Origin: CAWCON01 sp963797185
GTDB taxonomy: Bacteria > Patescibacteriota > Saccharimonadia > Saccharimonadales > UBA4665
Length of the DNA stretch: 64,000 nt
Direction: 5' to 3'
Assembly: GCA_963797185.1 (NCBI GenBank)
Contig: CAWCON010000001.1
Span: 310,001-374,000 of the forward strand
The notes under the pieces are model-generated. The model searched no databases. It saw only the letters and a program-made list of their open reading frames with translations, and was not told the DNA's origin. How positions within the stretch are numbered: the stretch's first letter is position 1; each line of letters begins with the position of its first letter. Position numbers and translations under genes: made by a program. Of this stretch, positions 54,170 through 62,733 are shown piece by piece.

Positions 54170-56982
54170 ATGGCAGAGAATATTATTGTAAAAGGTGCTC
54201 GAGAACACAACCTAAAAAACATTGATGTTACTATACCCAGAAATAAGCTAGTCGTCATTACTGGCTTATCTGGATCAGGCAAATCGAGTCTTGCCTTTGA
54301 TACCATTTACGCCGAAGGACAACGACGATACGTTGAATCACTGAGTTCATACGCCCGCCAATTCTTGGGCCTAATGGAAAAGCCTGACGTTGATCAAATC
54401 GATGGTCTAAGCCCAGCGATTAGTATTGATCAGAAATCAACGAGCCGTAATCCGAGAAGCACGGTAGCTACTGTGACCGAGATTTATGATTATTTCCGTT
54501 TGTTATTCGCCAGAATTGGTATTCCACACTGTCCGATTTGTGGCAAGCCAGTTGCTCGCCAAACGACCACCAATATTATTGATCAAGTGACGGCTTTGCC
54601 GATTAATTCACGCTTAATGGTTTTAGCACCAGTTGTGATTGATAAAAAGGGGAGCTTTGAACATATCCCGGAGCAGTACCAACGGGCTGGTTTTGCTCGC
54701 GCTCGAGTTGATGGAATCATTTATGCTCTTGATGAATTTCCGGTACTCGACAAAAACATTAAACACTCGTATTGAAATGGTAGTTGACCGGTTGGTAAAT
54801 GATGAGGATAGCCGAGCCCGCTTGGCACAATCAGTTGAGCAGGCGCTTGAATTGGCTGACGGCAAACTTATTATCGTTAATGCTGATACGAAAGACGAGA
54901 CAATTTATTCGTTGATGTATGCTTGTGTTGATCATCCAGAGGTTGCAATCCCAGAACTTGAGCCACGAACGTTTAGTTTTAATTCGCCACACGGAGCCTG
55001 TCCGGTTTGTACGGGGTTAGGTTCACGGCTTGAGGTTGACCCTGAGCTAGTTATCCCTAACGGACGACTGACTATCGCTGAAGGTGCGATTCGCCCGTTT
55101 AATCGTATTACGACCGACGCATGGTACATGAAGAAGCTCTATGCATTAGCTGAACGTTATGGCTTTAGTTTGCAGGTTCCAACGGCTGAGCTAAAAGCTG
55201 AGGATATTGATAGGATTATGTACGGGACTGGTAAGGAAACATATCGGGTCAGCTTAGGTAGTGGTCGGAGTTTTGAGACAACTTATGAAGGTGTTATCCC
55301 CAACCTGGAACGCCGTCACAAAGAAACGGATAGTGATTTTATCCGTCGTGATATTGAACGGTTTATGCAAGAAAAACCATGTTATGGTTGCAAGGGACAA
55401 CGTTTGAAACCTGAGGTACTGGCGGTGACGGTTGGTGATTATTCAATCATGGATATATGTAATCTTTCTATTGATAGTGCTGAAGAGTTTTTTGAAAAGT
55501 TACAGCTTAATTCAAAGGATGCTCTCATAGCAAACCAAGTATTGAAGGAAATCCGATCAAGGTTACAGTTTCTGCAGAACGTTGGGCTCAACTATTTAAC
55601 GTTGTTACGTAGTGCTACAACTCTTTCTGGTGGCGAGGCCCAAAGAATAAGATTGGCTACTCAAATCGGTTCTGGTTTGATGGGAGTTCTGTATGTGCTT
55701 GATGAGCCAAGTATTGGGCTGCATCAGAGGGACAATGCCCGATTAATTGCCACACTTCAGCATTTGCGTGATCTTGGTAATACGGTTATTGTTGTTGAAC
55801 ATGATGAAGAAACAATCCGCAGTGCTGATTATTTGCTTGATATTGGGCCAGCGGCTGGCATCCATGGTGGTCAAGTAGTTGCGGGTGGAAAGCCGGAGGA
55901 AGTTGCTCAAAACGATGCGAGTATAACTGGTCAGTATCTCTCACACAAGAAAACAATTGCAACACCAAAAAAACGACGGGCTGGGAATGGCAAGTCGCTT
56001 ATAGTCCACGGAGCCCGTGAGAACAACTTACAGAACATTGATGTGAGCATACCACTCGGAAAAATGGTTGTTGTCAGTGGTGTTTCCGGCTCTGGTAAGT
56101 CTAGTTTAATTAACGACATAGTAGCCAAGGAGCTACTGGTTCGCTTAAATCGTACCAATGTGGTAGCTGGTAAGCATGATGATATTGAAGGTATTAAAGA
56201 GCTCGATAAAGTTATTATTATCGATCAGTCACCCATTGGACGGACACCACGTTCCAACCCAGCGACGTATACTGGTTTGTTCACACCGATTAGAGAGTTA
56301 TTTGCGGCTGTGCCAGAAGTCTCGTCTACGTGGCTATTCGCCAGGCAGATTCAGTTTCAACGTTAAGGGTGGTCGTTGTGAAAACTGTGCAGGAGACGGC
56401 ATCATTCAGATTGAAATGCACTTCCTGCCAGACGTTTATGTGCCGTGTGAAGTTTGTCACGGCAAACGTTATAACCGAGAAGCATTAGAAATTCATTACA
56501 AGGGCAAGTCCATTAGCGATGTGCTGGCAATGACCTGTGAACAAGCCCTTGAATTTTTTAATAGTATCCCAGTAATTACTCGCAAACTACAAACTATGGT
56601 TGATGTAGGACTAGGTTATATCACATTAGGGCAACCAGCGACTCAATTATCTGGTGGCGAAGCCCAACGCATAAAACTTGCCAGCGAACTGAGTCGACGA
56701 CCAACTGGACGAACACTCTATATCTTAGATGAGCCAACAACTGGTCTGCATATAGCTGATGTGAAGAAGTTACTTCATACCTTACATGCTCTTGTTGATA
56801 CTGGGAACAGTATGATCGTGATTGAGCATAATCTCGATGTCATTAAAAACGCTGACTGGCTGATCGATATGGGGCCAGAAGGGGGAAGTGCTGGCGGCAA
56901 GGTGGTTGTTGCTGGCACGCCTGAGCAAGTCGCTCAGCATAAAGGCTCTTTTACTGGCAGCTATCTTAAGAAAATGCTCTAG
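54170..56982 (+). pseudogene. uvrA: Excinuclease ABC subunit A, interrupted by two +1 shifts
   Basis: Three successive frames (to 54775, to 56366, to 56982) together encode a complete UvrA. The first Walker A (GLSGSGKSS), the ABC signatures (LSGGEAQRI twice), the second Walker A (GVSGSGKSS) and the C-terminal zinc finger (CENC...CEVC) are all present. The extra bases are near T54770, where KHS-IEMVVDRL is broken just before a TGA, and near G56319, between VPE and SRLRGYSPGRF. Neither lies in a homopolymer. The internal zinc finger has CVDH in place of CPxC. The cause could be real decay, assembly indels or recoding; otherwise it is a normal nucleotide-excision repair gene. Confidence 0.85.
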
Positions 56983-57000
56983 GAAAATACGGATCAATAT

Positions 57001-57615
57001 CTATTGATCACTGTGTCTACCACGGCGTTTTTCCCATATCGCTTTAGCAATGTGATACAACATTGGGCCAAAACTAAAGACAACGACGACAGCTACTGCC
57101 GGCAGGACGTAATGGTCAATATTTGGGATTTTACTCCCAAACCAGTAACCAAGTAGAATAATAAGTACCGCCCAGGCACAATCACCGATGGCGTCAAAAA
57201 TTATAAATGTTCGGCGCGGCATTTTACCGACACCGGCTACAATTGGTGCGAATGTACGAATAACGGGGATAAAATGTGCCAGTAGCATAGTCTTGGCACC
57301 ATAGCGCTCATAGAACTTTTCAGATTGTTCGACATACTCCTGTCGAAAGAAAAGGCCGTCTTTTTTGCGGAACAAACGTTTACCCATTGTTCGACCAATT
57401 TGATAGCCAGTGTTATCACCGGCGATTGCAGCGATAACTACGAATGTAATCAACCAGCTTAATGATAGTTTCCCTTGAGCAGCGAAAACACCAGCACTGA
57501 GAAGTAGTGTATCGCCCGGGAAGAAAAAACCAACCATCATGCCTGATTCTGCAAATATGAGGAGTGCGACGAGGATAATCCCACCGCTTTCAATTAAATG
57601 AGTCGGGTCTAACAT
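57001..57615 (-). CDS. DedA-family membrane protein
   Basis: This 204-aa protein has multiple membrane helices and the DedA signature. FAESGMMVGFFFPGDTLLLSAG is followed by GDNTGYQIGR and HFIPVIRTFAPIVAG (Arg in the conserved loop). DedA proteins are lipid scramblases or transporters for undecaprenyl phosphate and related lipids. It is convergent with uvrA and divergent from rplY. Confidence 0.9.
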   Translation of the reverse strand: MLDPTHLIESGGIILVALLIFAESGMMVGFFFPGDTLLLSAGVFAAQGKLSLSWLITFVVIAAIAGDNTGYQIGRTMGKRLFRKKDGLFFRQEYVEQSEKFYERYGAKTMLLAHFIPVIRTFAPIVAGVGKMPRRTFIIFDAIGDCAWAVLIILLGYWFGSKIPNIDHYVLPAVAVVVVFSFGPMLYHIAKAIWEKRRGRHSDQ

Positions 57616-57682
57616 TTTTTTAGACTACCTGCTTTATTCTGTCATGTCCAATCGGTTTATTCTTACTTTTATTGTTATCTGT

Positions 57683-57688
57683 TATAAT
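57683..57688 (+). promoter_or_regulatory. Extended -10 promoter of rplY
   Basis: TGT precedes TATAAT. Unlike the leaderless genes here, a 33-base leader with an AAGGAG site (57711-57716) precedes the ATG. Confidence 0.55.
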
Positions 57689-57721
57689 AGAGAACGATAG
57701 ATTTTGTATTAAGGAGCTCTA

Positions 57722-58429
57722 ATGTCCGAGGAAGACCTCAGCCTGACTCTCGAAGCTCGAGATGTTACAGGGAAAGCAGTAAAACAATTAAGAAAACAAG
57801 GTATGGTGCCAGCGGTTATTCATGACCACGGTAAAGCATCAGTTAATGTTATGGCTGAGTACCTTAAGATGTACCGAGCCTATAAGCAAGCTGGTCGCCA
57901 CCATGCTCTCCAGTTAAAAGTTGGCAATAAGTCATACACAGCACTTATTAAAACAGCTGAATTTGAGCCACATCAACACCGTTTAAATCACATTGTTTTC
58001 GGGGCCGTTAGTGCTGACGAAAAGGTAACTGCTGAAATACCAGTTAGACTTAGTGATGATATCCCAGCCGAAAAGGTTAGTTTAATCGTTATAACCCAGC
58101 TCGATACGGTTGAAGTTGAAGCAATTCCCAGTAATTTACCCGATGAGTTGGTAATTGATGCATCAACATTGATTGAGATTGGCGACAAGATAACCGTTGC
58201 TGATATTGTTCCACCTAAGGGTGTTACGATCTTAACCGAAGCAGAACACACCATCGCGACTGTTTATGAACCGAGTGCCTTGGCTGCTGCGAATGATGCT
58301 GCTGGTGGAACGGCAGAACCTGAAGACGCTAAGTCTGTTGAGGCCGAAGCTGGTGAAGCAGAAGAATCCGGTGCAACCACTGACGAAACTGAGAGCGACG
58401 ACAAACAAGCGCAAGATAAAGCAGAGTAA
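57722..58429 (+). CDS. rplY: 50S ribosomal protein L25/CTC family
   Basis: This 235-aa protein is of the longer CTC type. An N-terminal L25 domain (ARDVTGKAVKQLRKQGMVPAVI) binds 5S rRNA, followed by the TL5 beta domain (AEIPVRLSDDIPAEK, then NLPDELVIDASTLIEIGD) and an acidic tail of about 40 residues. The start is set by the AAGGAG site. Confidence 0.92.
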   Translation: MSEEDLSLTLEARDVTGKAVKQLRKQGMVPAVIHDHGKASVNVMAEYLKMYRAYKQAGRHHALQLKVGNKSYTALIKTAEFEPHQHRLNHIVFGAVSADEKVTAEIPVRLSDDIPAEKVSLIVITQLDTVEVEAIPSNLPDELVIDASTLIEIGDKITVADIVPPKGVTILTEAEHTIATVYEPSALAAANDAAGGTAEPEDAKSVEAEAGEAEESGATTDETESDDKQAQDKAE

Positions 58430-58464
58430 CGTTTAGTTTAAAAAATATATAGCGCAGGTAGACA

Positions 58465-59346
58465 ATGGAAAAAATCATCTTGTTTTACCGATTTGCTCCA
58501 TTGTCCGACACTGCTGCTCTATGTCTGTGGCAAAAGTTAGTATGTGAGAACAATAATCTAAAGGGCAGAATTCTGATATCTACTTTGGGGATTAATGGCA
58601 CGCTTGGGGGTGACGTACAAGATTTGAAACGATATATAAAAGAAACCAGTCGCCATCCCCTTTTCTCAGACATTGATTTCAAGTGGAGTGATGGTGGTCG
58701 TGACGATTTCCCTCGTCTGAGTGTAAAGGTTCGATCTGAGACTGTAACGCTAGGCACTGACTTGCCAGTCACTGTTAATCAAAAGGGAGTTGCTAACGGG
58801 GGTGAACGAATAAAACCGGCTGCTCTCGATGAATTTATCGCTAAACACCCGGACGCCGTTATGTTTGATGGCCGGAATAACTACGAAAGTGCTATCGGTC
58901 GCTTTAAAAATGCTATTACGCCAGGTGTTAATCATTTTCGTGATTTCCCGAGCGAACTTGATAAACAGAAGTATAACGACTTAAAGAACAAGCCTGTAAT
59001 TACTTATTGTACTGGGGGAATACGTTGCGAAACACTCTCGGTTTTGATGAAAGAGAAAGGCTTCAAACATGTCTACCAATTGGATGGTGGGATCGTAAAG
59101 TACGGAGAGTTGATTGGAGACCAAGGATCATGGGAAGGGAAATGCTTCGTTTTTGATAAACGTATGAGCGTGGCTTTCAGTGATGGGTCGAAAGATATAG
59201 GTTCTTGCCGCCAATGTAAGGCTAAGACAAGTCGTTATGTTAATTGTGCTAATAAAGAGTGTAACCGTCTGATTTTGCTCTGCGATAATTGCAAGACGCT
59301 GGTAACTTGTAGTCAACGTTGCACCAAGCTGCAACAAACAACATGA
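58465..59346 (+). CDS. trhO: tRNA uridine(34) hydroxylase TrhO (rhodanese family)
   Basis: This 293-aa protein has an N-terminal ferredoxin-like domain, a rhodanese domain with the YCTGGIRCE active loop and a C-terminal cysteine-rich region (CRQCKAK, CANKECNRL, CDNC, CSQRC) that likely binds zinc. The family hydroxylates U34 of tRNA. Its stop overlaps the uvrC start (ATGA). Confidence 0.9.
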   Translation: MEKIILFYRFAPLSDTAALCLWQKLVCENNNLKGRILISTLGINGTLGGDVQDLKRYIKETSRHPLFSDIDFKWSDGGRDDFPRLSVKVRSETVTLGTDLPVTVNQKGVANGGERIKPAALDEFIAKHPDAVMFDGRNNYESAIGRFKNAITPGVNHFRDFPSELDKQKYNDLKNKPVITYCTGGIRCETLSVLMKEKGFKHVYQLDGGIVKYGELIGDQGSWEGKCFVFDKRMSVAFSDGSKDIGSCRQCKAKTSRYVNCANKECNRLILLCDNCKTLVTCSQRCTKLQQTT

Positions 59347-60833
59347 ATTCGCGTCTTAGTAAAAAATTGGAGAAGTTGCCCACGCAGCCTGGTGTTTATT
59401 TTCACAAAGATGCTTCGGACGAAATTATTTATGTTGGTAAAGCGGCCAATTTGCGTAATCGCGTGCGTCAATATTTTCAAGTCTCGCGTAATCGAGACCC
59501 AAAAACAGAAGCATTACTTCGTGAAATAGTCGACACTGACTGGATGGTGGTTGATAGCGAGATTGAGGCATTATTTCTTGAAGCTGAGATGGTTAAAAGA
59601 TATATGCCTCGCTATAACATATTGCTGCGTGATGATAAGTCGATGGTTTACATCAGGATTAATTATAATAGTGATTATCCAACGGTTGGTCTTACTCGAC
59701 GACCACTTGATGATGGAGCTCGATACTTTGGTCCATATCTAAGTGCTTTTAGTGTTAAGAAAGCCTTAAAATTATTACGGCGTGTTTTCCCCTACGCAGT
59801 TTCTCGCAGTGTCAGCCAGAAAAGAGTGACGTTAGACTATCATTTGGGCTTGGACCCTGGTCTCGAAGAACAAAAAACAAGTCTTGAAGACTATCGGGCG
59901 AACTTACGGAAACTGATTGCCTATATCGAGGGCAAACGCACACTTATAGTTAAAGACCTGGAGCATGACATGAAAAGCGCTGCTCGCCAATCAGATTTTG
60001 AAAAAGCTGCCATTGTTCGAAACCAACTTTTTGCGCTTAAAAATCTCAGTCGTGACATCGTGTTCAGTGACAAGGAATTTCTCGATATCAGCAAGGATCA
60101 TGCCCTGAACGAATTAGTTGATTTGCTTGGTTTGGAGAATTACCCAAAACGGATAGAGGGATATGACATTAGTCATATGCAAGGGAGTGATGTAGTTGCC
60201 AGTATGGTGGTCTTTACGAACGGGGTGAGCAACAAGAGTGAATACCGCAAATTTAAAACTCACATCGATCACAACAATGATTTTTATAATATGCACGAAA
60301 CCCTTATGCGTCGTTTGAGCGAAAAGAACCGCCGATCATGGGGATTACCGAGTCTCGTGTTAATTGATGGTGGCAAGGGCCAACTCGATGCAGCAATACA
60401 AGCCCGAGACGAAATGGGGCAAAGTCAGCTACCGTTTATTGGTCTTGCCAAGAGAGAGGAGCAGGTAGTTATTCACATTACTAAATCAAACGTCACGTTG
60501 AATGATGATGTGCTGCATCAGCTGGGCGGATTCGTAAGCCAGAGTCAGGATTTTATACTAATTAACTTGCCTCATAGCACGAATTTGGTGAAATTATTGC
60601 AACGAATTCGTGATGAGTCCCATCGCTTTGCCGTCAGTTATCATTCGGTACTGAAAGCGAAACGTCAAACGAGTAGTAGTCTTGATGAAATACCCGGCGT
60701 TGGACCAGCTACTCGTCGGAAGTTATTGCGCGTATTTGGCAGTGTTCGCGGGATTTCATCTGCTAGCGAAGTGGAAATATCAACAGTAACTGGCCTGGCC
60801 AAAGCTAGGGTTATTAAGAAGTACCTTAGCTGA
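59343..60833 (+). CDS. uvrC: Excinuclease ABC subunit C, lacking the cysteine cluster
   Basis: This protein of about 496 aa starts at ATG 59343. The N-terminal GIY-YIG nuclease (PGVYFHK, IIYVGKAANLRNRVRQYF), UVR motif, RNase H-like nuclease (EGYDISHMQG, LIDGGKGQLDAA) and C-terminal HhH domain (IPGVGPATRRKLL) are present. The four cysteines that most UvrC proteins have after the GIY-YIG domain are replaced: the segment reads FPYAVSRSV, then TLDYHLGLDPG. That region binds an Fe-S cluster in other species. Confidence 0.9.
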   Translation: MNSRLSKKLEKLPTQPGVYFHKDASDEIIYVGKAANLRNRVRQYFQVSRNRDPKTEALLREIVDTDWMVVDSEIEALFLEAEMVKRYMPRYNILLRDDKSMVYIRINYNSDYPTVGLTRRPLDDGARYFGPYLSAFSVKKALKLLRRVFPYAVSRSVSQKRVTLDYHLGLDPGLEEQKTSLEDYRANLRKLIAYIEGKRTLIVKDLEHDMKSAARQSDFEKAAIVRNQLFALKNLSRDIVFSDKEFLDISKDHALNELVDLLGLENYPKRIEGYDISHMQGSDVVASMVVFTNGVSNKSEYRKFKTHIDHNNDFYNMHETLMRRLSEKNRRSWGLPSLVLIDGGKGQLDAAIQARDEMGQSQLPFIGLAKREEQVVIHITKSNVTLNDDVLHQLGGFVSQSQDFILINLPHSTNLVKLLQRIRDESHRFAVSYHSVLKAKRQTSSSLDEIPGVGPATRRKLLRVFGSVRGISSASEVEISTVTGLAKARVIKKYLS

Positions 60834-60875
60834 TAGTATCGCTATTATAGGACCGATATACTAAAGTAACTGATA

Positions 60876-62111
60876 ATGAAACAACTATTTGATGCCGATT
60901 TCTTCATTCGTAATCGACAAAAATTACGCCAAAACCTTCAAACCAGTGATTTAATTATTGTTACTGCCAATGGTCTCTTACAGCGAAGCAGTGATGGCTC
61001 CTTTCCGTTTCAACAAGATTCAAATTTCTGGTATCTAACAGGGATTAATCAACCAGACATTATTCTTGTGATTGAGGACAAAAATGAATATTTGATCGTT
61101 CCTGATCAAACTGATTCACAGAAAGTCTTTGATGGAGCTATTGATAACAGTGAGCTTACGAATGTGTCAGGTATTACGGCAGTTATGGCTGCAAAAGATG
61201 GCTGGAAGCGTTTGCGATCTAAGTTGCGAGGTACTAAAAGTGTCTCTACTCTCGGAGCATTGCCCGCTTATATTGAATCGTTTGGTTTATACGCCAATCC
61301 GTCCAGGGGTCAGTTAATTGAAAAGTTAAAAAGAATTAATGCCTCGTTGCGTATCAAAGATATTCGACTCGAATTAGGTCGCCTTCGAATGATAAAACAA
61401 TTACCTGAGCTTGCTGCTCTTCAAGCAGCCATTAATACCACTATAACGTCTATAAACGAAGTGAAGACGCTATTACAAAAGGGGAGTTATTCGTATGGTT
61501 ATGAACTTGAGGCAGATTTGAGCCGAGGGTTCAGACGTCGTGGAGCGAGTGGTCACGCCTTTAGCCCAATTGTTGCTAGTGGTGAGCAGGCTTGTACGTT
61601 GCACTCGGTTGATAATGATGCTCCCTTGCGTAAAGGTGACCTAGTAGTCGTTGACGTTGGAGCTGAGGTGAGTCATTATGCTGCAGATATTACGAGAACC
61701 GTATCTGTGACTGCAAGTCCAACGTCACGCCAAGCGGAAATTCATCAGGCAGTTCTCAATACCCAATCTTTTGCTTACACTCAACTAAAACCAGGTGTGA
61801 TTATGAAAGAATACGAAGAGCAAATTGCTCATTTTATGGGGGAACAACTCCACAGACTTGGCTTGATTAAATCGATAACAACTACAGATATTCGTCACTA
61901 TTTTCCCCATGCAACATCTCACTTTTTAGGCCTCGATCCTCATGATGCGGGTGATTACACACAACCACTGGCACCCGGTATGGTTTTAACAGTAGAACCT
62001 GGCATTTATATTCCAGAAGAGAAAATCGGTGTTCGTATTGAAGATGATATTGTTATCACGGAAACTGGCATTAATGTATTAAGCGAACGCTTGTCGACCG
62101 CTCTTTGCTAG
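60876..62111 (+). CDS. pepP: Xaa-Pro aminopeptidase (aminopeptidase P, M24B)
   Basis: This 411-aa peptidase has an N-terminal creatinase-like domain (FPFQQDSNFWYLTGINQPD) and a pita-bread catalytic domain. Metal ligands appear in VVVDVGAEVSHYAADITRT, the HATSHFLGLDPHD histidine, TVEPGIYI and RIEDDIVI. It removes N-terminal residues before proline. It precedes the holin-like gene by 15 bases. Confidence 0.93.
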   Translation: MKQLFDADFFIRNRQKLRQNLQTSDLIIVTANGLLQRSSDGSFPFQQDSNFWYLTGINQPDIILVIEDKNEYLIVPDQTDSQKVFDGAIDNSELTNVSGITAVMAAKDGWKRLRSKLRGTKSVSTLGALPAYIESFGLYANPSRGQLIEKLKRINASLRIKDIRLELGRLRMIKQLPELAALQAAINTTITSINEVKTLLQKGSYSYGYELEADLSRGFRRRGASGHAFSPIVASGEQACTLHSVDNDAPLRKGDLVVVDVGAEVSHYAADITRTVSVTASPTSRQAEIHQAVLNTQSFAYTQLKPGVIMKEYEEQIAHFMGEQLHRLGLIKSITTTDIRHYFPHATSHFLGLDPHDAGDYTQPLAPGMVLTVEPGIYIPEEKIGVRIEDDIVITETGINVLSERLSTALC

Positions 62112-62126
62112 CCTACAATACTGCTT

Positions 62127-62501
62127 ATGCATCAGATCCTTCAAAAACCACTTGTCCGTTTTCTCGTTCGCTGGATTGTTTGTAGCTTGGGCCTGTGGAT
62201 TGCTGCGGCATTACTTGGGAGTCGACTAACATATAACAACGATATATTTGTTATTATTATCGCCGGTTTAGTTTTGGCGGTAATCAATATTGTCATTAAA
62301 CCGATTGTAGTCATTCTGGCGCTGCCAGCGGTGTTATTTACTCTTGGTTTGTTTATGATTGTCATTAATGGGCTGATGGTTTATCTGGCGAGTAAGCTGT
62401 ATCGGCCGTTGCATGTGACTAATTTTGGGGCTGCTATACTTGTCGGTGTGGTCATTGGACTGATAAACTATCTAGTGACGACTATTTTGGAAGATATATG
62501 A
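62127..62501 (+). CDS. Phage-holin-4 family (YvlD-like) membrane protein
   Basis: This 124-aa protein has four membrane helices, with the NIVIKPIVVILALPAVLFTLGLF and NGLMVYLAS segments of PF04020. Despite the name, chromosomal members have envelope roles and are not lytic. It overlaps secG by 4 bases. Confidence 0.85.
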   Translation: MHQILQKPLVRFLVRWIVCSLGLWIAAALLGSRLTYNNDIFVIIIAGLVLAVINIVIKPIVVILALPAVLFTLGLFMIVINGLMVYLASKLYRPLHVTNFGAAILVGVVIGLINYLVTTILEDI

Positions 62502-62710
62502 ATATTTTTAATTACATTACAATCGGCTCAATGTTAATAATGGTGTTATTGATTTTGGTCCAGACACGAGGTGCTTCTTTGGGAGCCGGCCTTGGCGGAA
62601 GCGGTGAAGTTAATATGACTCGCCGTGGTACTGATAAGACCCTGTTCCAACTCACTATTATTATGGCAGTTCTCTTTACTGGTTCGCTGGCGCTAGGGAT
62701 CGTTACCTAA
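62498..62710 (+). CDS. secG: Preprotein translocase subunit SecG
   Basis: This 70-aa protein has two membrane helices around a glycine-rich loop. VLLILVQTRGASLGAGLGGSGEV and then RRGTDKTLFQLT are the SecG signature. It assists the SecYEG channel. Its ATG overlaps the preceding stop. Confidence 0.93.
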   Translation: MNIFNYITIGSMLIMVLLILVQTRGASLGAGLGGSGEVNMTRRGTDKTLFQLTIIMAVLFTGSLALGIVT

Positions 62711-62733
62711 TTAGTCGTTAGTATTGCTAAAAA

